DNA from: Phycisphaerae bacterium
Lineage (GTDB): Bacteria; Planctomycetota; Phycisphaerae; UBA1845
DNA length: 49,538 bases
Direction: 5' to 3'
Assembly: GCA_029260015.1 (NCBI GenBank)
Contig: JAJDEB010000004.1
Span: forward strand, 1-49,538
The translations under genes were made by a program, and so were the position numbers. Of this stretch, positions 24,917 to 33,318 are shown piece after piece. The notes beneath the pieces were generated by a model. The model ran no database searches. It was not told the DNA's origin and saw only the letters and a program-made list of their open reading frames with translations. Each line of letters opens with the position of its first letter. Position 1 is the first letter of the stretch.

Positions 24917-25774
24917 ATGAAGAAAATCAAGCAAATTGTCCGTGACGTACCTCAACATTGGGTTGGTGATGGCTTCCCTGTGCGGAGTCTCTTTTCCTAC
25001 GGAACCGGCAATGAATTCGACCCGTTCCTGCTGCTAGACTACGCAGGCCCGCACGAGTTTGCGCCAGACGAAGCCAAGCGGGGCGTGGGAGAACATCCGC
25101 ATCGGGGATTCGAAACGGTGACGATTTTGTATCAAGGAGAACTTGAGCACCGTGACTCCAGCGGCAGCCATGGGACGATTGGTCCGGGCGATGTCCAATG
25201 GATGACCGCCGCGTCCGGCATTGTCCATGAGGAATTCCACAGCAGGCAGTTTGCCAGGGATGGCGGCACTTTAGAAATGGTGCAACTGTGGGTCAACCTG
25301 CCTGCTGAGGCGAAAAAGTCGCCGCCAAAATATCAGGACTTACGCGACGAGCAGTTTCCCCGTGTGAATATTCCCGACAACGGTGGAATGGTACGGGTCA
25401 TTGCCGGAGAGCATTTGAATTCTCACGGTCCAGCCAACACGTTTACTCCAATCAATGTGTGGGACGTTCAACTCAATGCGGGTGGCTCGTTCGATTCTGA
25501 TGTTCCCGAAAGCCATACAACTCTGGTGATTGTTCAAGATGGACAGGTTTCCGTAAACGAAGAACCCGCCAAAGCCGTCGAATTGGTACTGTTTGAGCGA
25601 CAGGATGGAGCCATCCAATTGCAAGCGGAAACGGCGTCTCGAATTCTCGTATTGACCGGCGAGCCGTTGAATGAACCCGTTTACGGTCAAGGTCCGTTCG
25701 TCATGAACTCACGAGAGGAGATTCAGCAAGCAATAGCCGACTACCAAGCAGGAAAAATGGGAACGCTGACCTAG
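24917..25774 (+). CDS. pirin family cupin protein
   Basis: A 285-residue bicupin. The metal site is recognisable in HPHRGFETVTILYQGELEHRDS and in the later HEE of ASGIVHEEFHS, and the family stretch LLLDYAGP...FAPDEAKRGVGEHPHRG is clear. Bacterial pirins (YhhW-like) show quercetin 2,3-dioxygenase activity or act as redox-linked regulatory partners. The gene lies 19 bp after the isochorismatase-like gene on the same strand. The C-terminal cupin has weaker metal ligands, as usual. The second copy of the dehydrogenase 3'-end repeat begins 36 bp past its stop. Confidence 0.92.
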   Translation: MKKIKQIVRDVPQHWVGDGFPVRSLFSYGTGNEFDPFLLLDYAGPHEFAPDEAKRGVGEHPHRGFETVTILYQGELEHRDSSGSHGTIGPGDVQWMTAASGIVHEEFHSRQFARDGGTLEMVQLWVNLPAEAKKSPPKYQDLRDEQFPRVNIPDNGGMVRVIAGEHLNSHGPANTFTPINVWDVQLNAGGSFDSDVPESHTTLVIVQDGQVSVNEEPAKAVELVLFERQDGAIQLQAETASRILVLTGEPLNEPVYGQGPFVMNSREEIQQAIADYQAGKMGTLT

Positions 25775-25809
25775 AGGCGAGGTTGCTCATTATTCAATCA
25801 AGTGCCAAG

Positions 25810-25954
25810 CCTACCAGCCGCCATCGCCGCCAAGCTGCTACTAACCGACGACCTACCAATAACCGGCTTACACATCCCAACCCACGCAGCAATCTATTCA
25901 GCAATCCTGCGAGAACTCGCGGCGGCTGGGTTAGAGTTTAAGAAGAGCGTTTCG
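25810..25954 (+). pseudogene. remnant 3' end of a second saccharopine dehydrogenase-like gene (direct repeat copy B)
   Basis: This fragment encodes LPAAIAAKLLLTDDLPITG then LHIPTHAAIYS and the rest of the dehydrogenase tail, ending VSTQ and TAA at 25961-25963. It lacks any start and the upstream 85% of the gene. It differs from copy A at 14 of 145 positions, almost all silent, so it evolved under selection as part of an intact gene before being truncated here. Confidence 0.9.
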
Positions 25955-25978
25955 ACCCAATAATCCAGTCGGATATGA

Positions 25979-26848
25979 TTAACCGCAAGCCCATTCGAAA
26001 GCGAAAACACCCGGATGAATCCGGCAGTATGTGATATGTCCGGTACCAAGGTCTCCGAACATGAACGGAATGTTGTCTTTTGAATCGACTTGGAATAGAA
26101 ATTCCATTCGTTGCTGACAATGCGGACACTCGGGCCACTCAGACGCCTGAACCCAGTGCGGCCAACCACCGAGTTTGTCGCGCATGTGACAAGCACCAAT
26201 CGAGTCTGCAAAGTCGATTTGCTTTCCCGTCTGATCTCGCAACGTTACGGAGCTAAATCGCAACTGAGGCTCATCACATTCGACTTGAATCGTGTCGGTC
26301 GAGTACTTCTTGAATGAGTATCGCAGCCCATAAAGTTCGTAGTCCTGGCTGTCGGGATGATCTGCAATCGGATCCCATCCAATGATTCGCTTGGTCGGAA
26401 ACGGGTCGTGTTGCAAGCTCAAAGGTTCACTTTGAGATTGAGAATCGAACTGGGAAACTCGAATAAGGTGTCCCGAATTAAATGGCTCCCATTCATCGCG
26501 TTCGCAATCACTCATTGTGCAGTAAAACATTTGCAGAAGCCCGTCGCCGAGATAGTCTTTGAATCCCTCGGGCAGCATTGCGAGATTAAGTTGAAGAAAA
26601 TGATGCATCTCTCTTTCGCACGCACCACACTTCGGCCAAGATTCACCGCTCGGTAACCAAGGAATTCCACCAAACTGCGACTCAGATGATGCGCAATCAC
26701 CCCCATTGCGGACAACAGGCCTCCAACAATTCCGTCGATGCTTTTCTATCCAAGGCTCTAGCGAATCAAGAAGATTCTCAATCTCTTGAGGATTTGGCTC
26801 TGCATTCTCGCGCCCGCCGAATATCATTCTGAGAATTCGCGAAAACAT
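25979..26848 (-). CDS. DUF1963 / YwqG-like protein with zinc-ribbon-like cysteines
   Basis: An uncharacterised 289-residue protein. The segment SQFGGIPWLPSGESWPKC is the entry motif of DUF1963 (YwqG) proteins, followed by HHFLQLNLAMLPEGF and a Gly-Asp-Gly segment reading LLQMFYC. Two Cys pairs, WPKCGACER and ECPHCQQRMEF, look like zinc knuckles. The family has no established function; several members sit near toxin or immunity loci or in stress clusters. The start ATG at 26848 is preceded by GGAATGG, and the stop lies within 25 bp of the dehydrogenase fragment. It is on the opposite strand to the pirin operon. Confidence 0.75.
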   Translation of the reverse strand: MFSRILRMIFGGRENAEPNPQEIENLLDSLEPWIEKHRRNCWRPVVRNGGDCASSESQFGGIPWLPSGESWPKCGACEREMHHFLQLNLAMLPEGFKDYLGDGLLQMFYCTMSDCERDEWEPFNSGHLIRVSQFDSQSQSEPLSLQHDPFPTKRIIGWDPIADHPDSQDYELYGLRYSFKKYSTDTIQVECDEPQLRFSSVTLRDQTGKQIDFADSIGACHMRDKLGGWPHWVQASEWPECPHCQQRMEFLFQVDSKDNIPFMFGDLGTGHITYCRIHPGVFAFEWACG

Positions 26849-26946
26849 TTAAGCCATTCCAGATTTGAGATTGAATCTCCGTAGTTCGCGTTCTCCTCTG
26901 CAATCTACGTTTGAATGGGCTGCAGAGATTGGAACGACAATGCCGC

Positions 26947-28326
26947 TTACGACTTCGCCGACAGATAGCGCACCATGTCGATCTTGCTGATGATGCCTAC
27001 GATCTGATCTTCTTCTATGACCACGGCGACGTTGTCGGTGTCTAGGATGCCTTGCACTTTGGACAGCGAGTCGTGCATCTTGACTCGGCCTTCCATCGGG
27101 GCAGCTGATTTTGAGATGGGGTCTTTCGGGCGACATTTTCCCGACACGAGTCCGTGCAGCAAATCTTTCTCGTGGATCATATGGAACTCACCGTTGCCCG
27201 CCTTGCGAACCGGCATTTGCGAGTATCCTTTTTCGATCATTCTTGCGACAACGGTTTCGATGGATTCGTCGGCTTGGGCACAAACCACCTCTTCACCTTT
27301 GAATTCCAGCAATTCGCTAACGTGCCCAATGCGTTCATCGTGATCGAGGTAGCCATTGTCCTTCATCCAGTCATCGTTGAAGCATTTGCTCAAATAGCGA
27401 TTGCCCGAATCCGGCAGGATGCATACGACCAGTTTCCCTTCACCGAGCTCCTTGGCGACCTGAAGTGCACCCCAAAGCGCCGTACCTGCCGACCCACCTG
27501 CGAAGATGCCTTCCTTGCGGGCCAAATGGCGGGCGGTGATGAACGAGTCCTTATCCGTCACGTTCATCACTTCATCGATCACCGTCAGATCGAGCGTCCC
27601 GACCATAAAATCATGGCCGATCCCCTCGACGGCATACACATGATCTTTCTGTGCATCCAGCTTTTCGTGGGCGGCTTTGTAAATGCTGCCGTGCGGATCA
27701 GGACAGACGATGCGCACTTCCCTGCCTGCTTCAGCCGCTTTCTCTTTGAGGTACTTGCCCGCGCCGGAAATGGTGCCACCGGTTCCGATACCGCCGACGA
27801 GGCAATCGATTTTGCCGTCGGTCTCGTCCCAAATTTCCGGACCGGTGGTCAGGTAGTGCGCCTCGGGATTGGACATGTTGTAATACTGATCGGTGTAGAA
27901 AGAATTCGGCGTGTCGCGGGCAATGCGCTTGGCCACTTCGACATAGCTTTCGGGCGCATCGTGCGGAACGTCGGTTGGCGTGATGACGACTTCAGCCCCG
28001 ACGGCTTTTAACATGTCGATCTTTTCCTGCGACATCTTGTCAGGCATGGTGCATATGCAGCGATAGCCTTTCGCCGCAGCAGCCATCGCAAGCCCCAACC
28101 CGGTGTTGCCCGAGGTGCTCTCAACAATGGTGAAGCCCTTTTTGAGCAGACCGGCTTCTTCGGCGCGGTTGATCATGTGGATGGCCATTCGATCTTTGAC
28201 CGATCCGCCGGGGTTGAGAAACTCGACCTTGACAAGGAGGGTGGCCATCCCCGGTTCAACCATGCGGTTGAGCTTGACCATCGGGGTGTTGCCAACGACA
28301 TCAAGAATGCTTTCGTGGATTTTCAT
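26947..28326 (-). CDS. cbs: cystathionine beta-synthase with C-terminal CBS pair
   Basis: A fold-type II PLP enzyme of 459 residues. The N-terminal domain has MKIHESILDVVGNTPMVKLN, the cofactor Lys44 in PGGSVKDRM and the phosphate-binding STSGNTG at 71-76. The last 120 residues are two CBS domains, ending DQIVGIISKIDMVRYLSAK. It would make cystathionine from serine and homocysteine, with possible activation or inhibition through the CBS pair. It lacks the haem-binding N-terminal extension of the human enzyme. O-acetylserine-dependent cysteine synthesis is possible, but the CBS pair favours cystathionine beta-synthase. AGGA about 10 nt upstream supports ATG at 28326. It is divergent from the kor region. 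Confidence 0.92.
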   Translation of the reverse strand: MKIHESILDVVGNTPMVKLNRMVEPGMATLLVKVEFLNPGGSVKDRMAIHMINRAEEAGLLKKGFTIVESTSGNTGLGLAMAAAAKGYRCICTMPDKMSQEKIDMLKAVGAEVVITPTDVPHDAPESYVEVAKRIARDTPNSFYTDQYYNMSNPEAHYLTTGPEIWDETDGKIDCLVGGIGTGGTISGAGKYLKEKAAEAGREVRIVCPDPHGSIYKAAHEKLDAQKDHVYAVEGIGHDFMVGTLDLTVIDEVMNVTDKDSFITARHLARKEGIFAGGSAGTALWGALQVAKELGEGKLVVCILPDSGNRYLSKCFNDDWMKDNGYLDHDERIGHVSELLEFKGEEVVCAQADESIETVVARMIEKGYSQMPVRKAGNGEFHMIHEKDLLHGLVSGKCRPKDPISKSAAPMEGRVKMHDSLSKVQGILDTDNVAVVIEEDQIVGIISKIDMVRYLSAKS

Positions 28327-28896
28327 TTAAACGACATCCTGGAGATATCGGACCGTGGTTGTTCTTCTGTTTGCACGCTGCAGATCGAGACGCGATCGAG
28401 GCTGCTTCGATTCGGATGGGCCCGACTCATCGAGATGAATACAATTCCCCATACATCGAAGTCAGCCGACGCTACAGGGAAGTATATCGGTTGGAATCTT
28501 GCAATCCAACGGACTGCGACGGACAGCATTGACGTCTTCGGTAACCCGAGATTCCACTTCAACCTTGTGAAGGTTTGCACAGACATGAGACAACCACTCT
28601 AATTGACGGAATATTTGCAAGAATAGTCGATCGATTGCCGCTTGATAGTCGATGCCACTTGGTTGTGTAGAGAGCCACTTTGTCTCGCCACAATTCGTGC
28701 GGAGCGAGTTCCCCGCACGGGCAAAACGCGCAAAGTTAGTTGCGAATGTGACGATCGCGCGATTGTGAAACGGATCGACGACGACTCCAAGCCGTTTTTT
28801 TATGGGGATTCTTGGCAGAAGTGGCCTTGAATTTGATTTACGGACCACCTATCCTTCCAATAATCCGCTGGGTTTTGGGGGTCAAATCGGCGGAGG
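28327..28896. other. 570-bp non-coding region between cbs and the kor gene set
   Basis: The spacer between divergent genes has no ORF with family resemblance. A 128-codon minus-strand ORF at 28462-28848 was judged spurious. The right end holds a candidate promoter at 28827-28855. Nothing structured was seen in the middle. Confidence 0.5.
28827..28855 (+). promoter_or_regulatory. candidate promoter for the CBS-protein / kor gene set
   Basis: TTGAAT (28827-28832) and TATCCT (28850-28855) are separated by 17 nt and lie 41 nt upstream of the first CBS-protein ATG. The -10 match is only moderate. Confidence 0.35.
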
Positions 28897-29382
28897 ATGC
28901 AAAAAGACAACATGAGCCTTGCTGAAAACCTACATCAAGACACCATCCGCGATCTGGGCATTGAGCCCCCAATCACCGTAGCCGGCGAAGATCGGATCTC
29001 TACTGCGATCGAAATCCTCAGACGAAAGTCCAAGGGGTGCGCTTTGGTGTGTGACCCGGTCGGTAAACTGTTGGGCATCTTCACCGAACGCGACATCCTC
29101 ACGCGGGTCCTTGCGAAGGGACGCTCGCAGGATGATTCCGTCTCAGAAGTCATGACCAAGAATGCAGATTCCGTTCGCCCGACTGACGGTGTCCGTGATG
29201 TGATCCGTCGGATGAATTCCGGGGGATACCGGCACATGCCGGTGGTCGACGACAACGATCAAGTCATCGGAGTTGTTTCAGTCCGACGAATCGTGAATTA
29301 CCTGATTGAACACTTTCCAATGGCCATATATAACCTGCCACAATCTCCAAAAACAGGAACCGCAACCCGGGAAGGCGCTTGA
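28897..29382 (+). CDS. stand-alone CBS-domain pair protein upstream of korA
   Basis: A small soluble protein of 161 residues made of two CBS domains: ITVAGEDRISTAIEIL...KLLGIFTERDILTRVLAKG and VSEVMTKNADSVRPTDGVRDVIRRM...GYRHMPVVDDNDQVIGVVSVRRIVNYL. Such pairs bind AMP, ATP or SAM and transmit energy status. The ATG at 28897 is directly abutted by GGAGG, which is too close. The ATG at 28912 (MSLAENLHQD) is 15 nt away and may be the real start. It lies about 77 bp upstream of korA on the same strand and resembles the zinc-ribbon CBS protein downstream of korB, so both may modulate the oxidoreductase. No DNA-binding or transport domain is attached. Confidence 0.88.
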   Translation: MQKDNMSLAENLHQDTIRDLGIEPPITVAGEDRISTAIEILRRKSKGCALVCDPVGKLLGIFTERDILTRVLAKGRSQDDSVSEVMTKNADSVRPTDGVRDVIRRMNSGGYRHMPVVDDNDQVIGVVSVRRIVNYLIEHFPMAIYNLPQSPKTGTATREGA

Positions 29383-29458
29383 TTGAAATTGCATAAAAGC
29401 ATGCCGTGCCCTGAGCGACTTGCTCTTTAGATTGTGGTTCGGTCTTGAGGCAAAGGTC

Positions 29459-31366
29459 ATGCCCAATCAACGCCAACAAAATGCAGGAGTGATGAGTCGG
29501 ATGGCGACGTCAACAGCCACAAAAAACAGTGCAAAACCAGTCAAGCGGCAAGAGAACGATACCGTCACGGTTCGCTTTTGCGGCGACTCTGGCGATGGTA
29601 TGCAGCTTGCCGGTACGCAGTTCACCAACAGTTCTTCGATCTTTGGGAACGACGTTGCCACGCTGCCGGATTTCCCGGCTGAAATTCGCGCCCCAGCGGG
29701 TTCGCTCCCGGGCGTCAGCGGGTTTCAGATCAACTTCAGCAAGTTCGACATTCATACGCCGGGCGATCGTGTTGACACGCTCGTGGCGATGAATCCGGCT
29801 GCCTTGAAGATGAACTACAAGGACGTGGTCGATGGCGGGATTATCCTCGTCAACGAAGACGCATTCACTAAGACGAACCTTCAAAAGGCCGGCATGGATG
29901 TCAACCCATTGGATGACGGAACGCTGCGCGACTACCGCGTTCACAAGCTTCCGATGGGCAAATTGACCACCGAAGCCGCCAGCGATTTCGGCTTGAATAC
30001 CAAGGGCGTCAACCGCTGCAAGAACTTCTTCGCCCTGGGTGTGGTCTGCTGGTTGTACGAGCGACCGCTCAAACCGATTGAAGAATGGATCGGTAAAAAG
30101 ATGGGCAAGACGCCCGCCGTCGCCGACGCCAATACTGCGGCCCTTCGCGCTGGATGGAACTACTGCGACACCATCGAACTTTTCCCGCAGGCGTACCGCG
30201 TCGCCAAAGCCAAGATCGCACCGGGCAAATACCGCAAGATCACCGGTAATGAAGCGACGGCGATGGGTTTGGCAACAGGTGCCCGCCGCGCCGGCAAGAA
30301 ACTATTCCTGGGCAGCTACCCGATTACGCCGGCAAGCACCATTCTTGAAACACTCGCATCGATGCCGCAAATGGGCGTGAAGACATTTCAGGCCGAGGAT
30401 GAAATCGCAGCGATCTGTTCGGCGATTGGTGCCGCATTTGGCGGTGCGTGCGCCGTAACCAGTACTAGCGGACCTGGCATCGCCCTCAAGGGTGAGGCGA
30501 TGGGTCTTGCAGTGATGACCGAGCTGCCATTGGTCATCGTCAACGTACAACGAGGCGGACCGAGTACCGGTCTTCCGACCAAAACCGAACAATCTGACTA
30601 TCTGCAAGCGATGTGGGGTCGCAACGGCGAATGCCCGATGCCCATCATAGCTGCAAGTACGCCAGCAAACTGTTTCGATATGGCCGTCGAAGCCATGCGC
30701 ATCGCTGTTCAATACATGACTCCGGTGATTCTGCTGACGGACGGCTACCTCGCCAACGGCAGCGAACCGTGGCGTATTCCGCAGTCAAAGGATTTGCCGC
30801 AGTTCCCAGTCAAGCACGCGGTGAGCAACAATGGCGAAGCGTTCATGCCGTACAAGCGAGATGAACGCGGTTCTCGTCCTTGGGCGATTCCAGGTGAAAA
30901 AGGTCTTGAGCATCGCATCGGTGGCCTCGAAAAGCAGTCGGTCACCGGTAACGTGAATTACGATCCTGACAACCATCAGGCCATGGTCAACGAGCGGGCA
31001 GCCAAGGTGGCCAACGTCGCCGAATCGATCCCTGATCTAAAGGTCGAAGGCAATCCCGAAGCTGACCTGCTGATCGTCGGTTGGGGCAGCACCTATGGAG
31101 CCATCACAACTGCTGTCGAACGCGCCAACAGTGGTGGCAAGAAAGTCGCCCACGCCCATCTGCGATACCTCAACCCGATGCCGAAAAACACGGGCGAGGT
31201 CATCAAGCGCTTTAAGAAAGTGATCGTCCCCGAGATGAACATGGGGCAGTTGATCATCAAGCTGCGCAGCGATTTCCTCGTTGACGCCAAGGGCCTCAAC
31301 AAAGTACAGGGTAAACCGTTCCTCGTTTCCGAAATTGAAGAAGCGATCGAATCCGCTTTGAAATAG
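29459..31366 (+). CDS. korA: 2-oxoglutarate:ferredoxin oxidoreductase, fused gamma-alpha subunit
   Basis: Subunit of about 635 residues. The gamma domain is N-terminal ([20 protein letters not shown], then [22 protein letters not shown]) and fused to the alpha pyrimidine-binding domain ([67 protein letters not shown] segment). With KorB it decarboxylates 2-oxoglutarate to succinyl-CoA with ferredoxin as acceptor, or runs in reverse in CO2-fixing organisms. The fused form is usual in aerobic bacterial KOR. GAGG 8 nt upstream supports ATG at 29459; ATG at 29501 with AGGAG 11 nt upstream is an equal alternative. korB follows after 20 bp. Other 2-oxoacids cannot be ruled out. Confidence 0.9.
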   Translation: MPNQRQQNAGVMSRMATSTATKNSAKPVKRQENDTVTVRFCGDSGDGMQLAGTQFTNSSSIFGNDVATLPDFPAEIRAPAGSLPGVSGFQINFSKFDIHTPGDRVDTLVAMNPAALKMNYKDVVDGGIILVNEDAFTKTNLQKAGMDVNPLDDGTLRDYRVHKLPMGKLTTEAASDFGLNTKGVNRCKNFFALGVVCWLYERPLKPIEEWIGKKMGKTPAVADANTAALRAGWNYCDTIELFPQAYRVAKAKIAPGKYRKITGNEATAMGLATGARRAGKKLFLGSYPITPASTILETLASMPQMGVKTFQAEDEIAAICSAIGAAFGGACAVTSTSGPGIALKGEAMGLAVMTELPLVIVNVQRGGPSTGLPTKTEQSDYLQAMWGRNGECPMPIIAASTPANCFDMAVEAMRIAVQYMTPVILLTDGYLANGSEPWRIPQSKDLPQFPVKHAVSNNGEAFMPYKRDERGSRPWAIPGEKGLEHRIGGLEKQSVTGNVNYDPDNHQAMVNERAAKVANVAESIPDLKVEGNPEADLLIVGWGSTYGAITTAVERANSGGKKVAHAHLRYLNPMPKNTGEVIKRFKKVIVPEMNMGQLIIKLRSDFLVDAKGLNKVQGKPFLVSEIEEAIESALK

Positions 31367-31386
31367 AGTTTGAAAGAACAGAAGCC

Positions 31387-32415
31387 ATGAAAGTAGAAAT
31401 GCCGGTCGAACCGCTCAAGCCTGCCGATTTCGCCTCCGACCAGGAGGTGCGATGGTGTCCGGGTTGCGGTGACTATGCGATATTGGCCCAGGTCAAAAAG
31501 ACTTTGCCCGCCCTTGGAATCGCCAGGGAAAACATCGTCTTCGTGTCGGGAATCGGTTGTTCAAGCCGCTTCCCTTATTACATGAATACCTATGGGTTCC
31601 ACTCCATCCACGGCCGCGCGATGGCTGTGGCCAGCGGTTTGAAAATGGCCCGACCGGAATTGCAGGTGTGGGTGGTCACAGGCGATGGCGACGGACTCAG
31701 CATCGGTGGAAACCACCTGCTCCATGCGATCCGTCGCAACGTCGATATGACCGTGTTGCTGTTTAACAACCGCATCTACGGATTGACCAAGGGGCAGTAC
31801 TCGCCAACCTCGGAAGTCGGCAAACGGACAAAGACTTCGCCCAAGGGTGCGATCGACTTTCCGCTTCACCCGATTTCGGTGGCGATCGGTGCGGAGGCCA
31901 GTTTCGTTGCCCGTACGCTCGACATCGACCTCAAGCACATGGGTTATGTCCTCGAAAGAGCCGCCGCCCACAAAGGCACGTCGTTCGTCGAGATCTATCA
32001 GAACTGCAACATCTTCAACGACGGTGCGTTCAGCTACGCGACCGACAAAAACACCAAAGAAGACACACGGCTCATCCTCGAACATGGTAAGCCGTTGATT
32101 TTCGGAAAAGATCGCAACAAGGGCATCCGCCTGAATTGCACCGATCCGGAGATCGTTGACCTGGGTGAAGGCGTCAGCGAAGACGACCTGCTGTTCCACG
32201 ACGAAAAGGCGGCAGAACCGTCTTTGGCGTACTTGCTGAGTCGTATGCACCATCCAGAATTCCCGGAACCGTTTGGCGTGTACCGTGCTGTCGAACGGCC
32301 ATGCTATGAATATGTTCTGGACGAATTTTGCAAGTCGTCAGATCCGCCTGCTTCGGCAGAAGATGCGGAGATAGATGCCTTGCTCAATTCCGGCGATACT
32401 TGGGTTGTCGACTAG
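31387..32415 (+). CDS. korB: 2-oxoglutarate:ferredoxin oxidoreductase, beta subunit
   Basis: The thiamine-diphosphate subunit, 342 residues. Cys24 and Cys27 (WCPGCGDY), Cys58 (SGIGCSSR) and Cys207 (YQNCNIF) match the four 4Fe-4S ligands of two-subunit 2-oxoacid:ferredoxin oxidoreductases. The cofactor motif is VTGDGDGLSIGGNHLLHAIRRN (about 97-118), with NNRIYGLTKGQ following. It pairs with KorA to form succinyl-CoA from 2-oxoglutarate. No ferredoxin gene is adjacent, and there is no delta subunit, so an external ferredoxin is expected. The C-terminal 100 residues extend beyond the archaeal beta subunits, as in other bacterial KorB proteins. Confidence 0.93.
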   Translation: MKVEMPVEPLKPADFASDQEVRWCPGCGDYAILAQVKKTLPALGIARENIVFVSGIGCSSRFPYYMNTYGFHSIHGRAMAVASGLKMARPELQVWVVTGDGDGLSIGGNHLLHAIRRNVDMTVLLFNNRIYGLTKGQYSPTSEVGKRTKTSPKGAIDFPLHPISVAIGAEASFVARTLDIDLKHMGYVLERAAAHKGTSFVEIYQNCNIFNDGAFSYATDKNTKEDTRLILEHGKPLIFGKDRNKGIRLNCTDPEIVDLGEGVSEDDLLFHDEKAAEPSLAYLLSRMHHPEFPEPFGVYRAVERPCYEYVLDEFCKSSDPPASAEDAEIDALLNSGDTWVVD

Positions 32416-32524
32416 AAACATCGCCATTCGACGGGCCGCCCAGCCGATGTCCTATATAACGGCCTTGGCTGATCGGATTGGGATCAGGGGAAAGTTCAGG
32501 CTTCAAATTGAAAGGGAGTGAATC

Positions 32525-33046
32525 ATGCTTTGCCCTGATTGTGGAACCGAAAACTTCGCCGGTGCCGACAATTGTTCGGATTGCAATAGTGATCTGCATG
32601 CGGTCGAATCCAGCTCGCTGGACCCACTCGAAAAACGCTTGCACAACGATCATGTGATTGGTGCCGTCAAGCCCAATCCGCTCGTCGTATCACCGCTCGA
32701 CTCTATCGAATCGGTTGTCTTGCAGATGTCCGAAAATGGGCACAACTGTGCAATGGTCGCCTTTGATGGTGTGCTGGTCGGCATCTTCACCGAGCGTGAC
32801 GTTCTGCGAAAGCTCACTGCAGATTACGACAACTTGAAATCTGCTCCGGTTCGCGACTTCATGACACCCGCCCCTGAAGCGCTGGAAGCCGATACGCCAC
32901 TGACCTTCGCCCTCAACAAGATGTCGGTTGGCGGATTCCGTCACGTTCCAGTCGTCAACGTAGAACAGCAGCCGCTGGGCGTCGTCAACGTTAAGGACCT
33001 GCTCGCCCACATCACCGCCAACGTTCCGGACCTATTTGAGGCCTGA
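32525..33046 (+). CDS. zinc-ribbon plus CBS-pair protein downstream of korB
   Basis: A 173-residue protein. The N-terminus is a zinc ribbon (MLCPDCGTENFAGADNCSDC, four Cys in two CxxC pairs). After a linker come two CBS domains: PLVVSPLDSIESVVLQM...VLVGIFTERDVLRKL and VRDFMTPAPEALEADTPLTFALNKM...GFRHVPVVNVEQQPLGVVNVKDLLAHI. It is clearly related to the CBS protein upstream of korA. The pair brackets korA-korB, so it may sense adenylates and bind a protein or nucleic-acid partner through the ribbon. AAGGGAG upstream supports ATG at 32525, 109 bp after korB. The function is inferred only from domains and context. Confidence 0.87.
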   Translation: MLCPDCGTENFAGADNCSDCNSDLHAVESSSLDPLEKRLHNDHVIGAVKPNPLVVSPLDSIESVVLQMSENGHNCAMVAFDGVLVGIFTERDVLRKLTADYDNLKSAPVRDFMTPAPEALEADTPLTFALNKMSVGGFRHVPVVNVEQQPLGVVNVKDLLAHITANVPDLFEA

Positions 33047-33197
33047 TATCCAAACAACAGGCATGCCTCTCACATTCCGCCATAGCGCAAGCATCATCGC
33101 CCTCTGTACATCCATACTGAACTGTGGCCCCAAATTGATGAGTTGATCTCAGCGGTGATTGTCTATAGCGAATTCATTCCAAGCGTAGCGTTTTTGT

Positions 33198-33282
33198 CGT
33201 CATCCCTGGGAAGCACGGGCATCCAGTATTCACCAAGACCGACTTTGCTTTCCCCTGGATTCCCGCTTACGCGGGAATGACG
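33198..33282. repeat. REP-type inverted repeat with inner hairpin
   Basis: The right part (33255-33282) reads CTGGATTCCCGCTTACGCGG then GAATGACG and contains the hairpin CCCGC-TTAC-GCGGG. The left part (33198-33226), starting CGTCATCCC and ending CATCCAG, is an imperfect reverse complement. From memory, the CTGGATTCCCGC...GCGGGAATGACG motif is a widespread dispersed repeat in diverse bacteria. It lies between the convergent zinc-ribbon CBS and HD-GYP genes. Confidence 0.65.
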
Positions 33283-33318
33283 GCGTTGGCGCATCGCTGC
33301 GTTTGAACTTGAGGCGCT

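Noticed and set aside
23578..25809. Cassette as an integrative element with an integrase and att sites
   Set aside because: No integrase, transposase or excisionase is present. Only the duplicated gene end supports insertion, so I call it a recombination scar, not a mobile element.
28462..28848. 128-codon minus-strand ORF between cbs and the kor gene set
   Set aside because: No family resemblance, no good ribosome binding site, and a composition like random translation. Judged non-coding.
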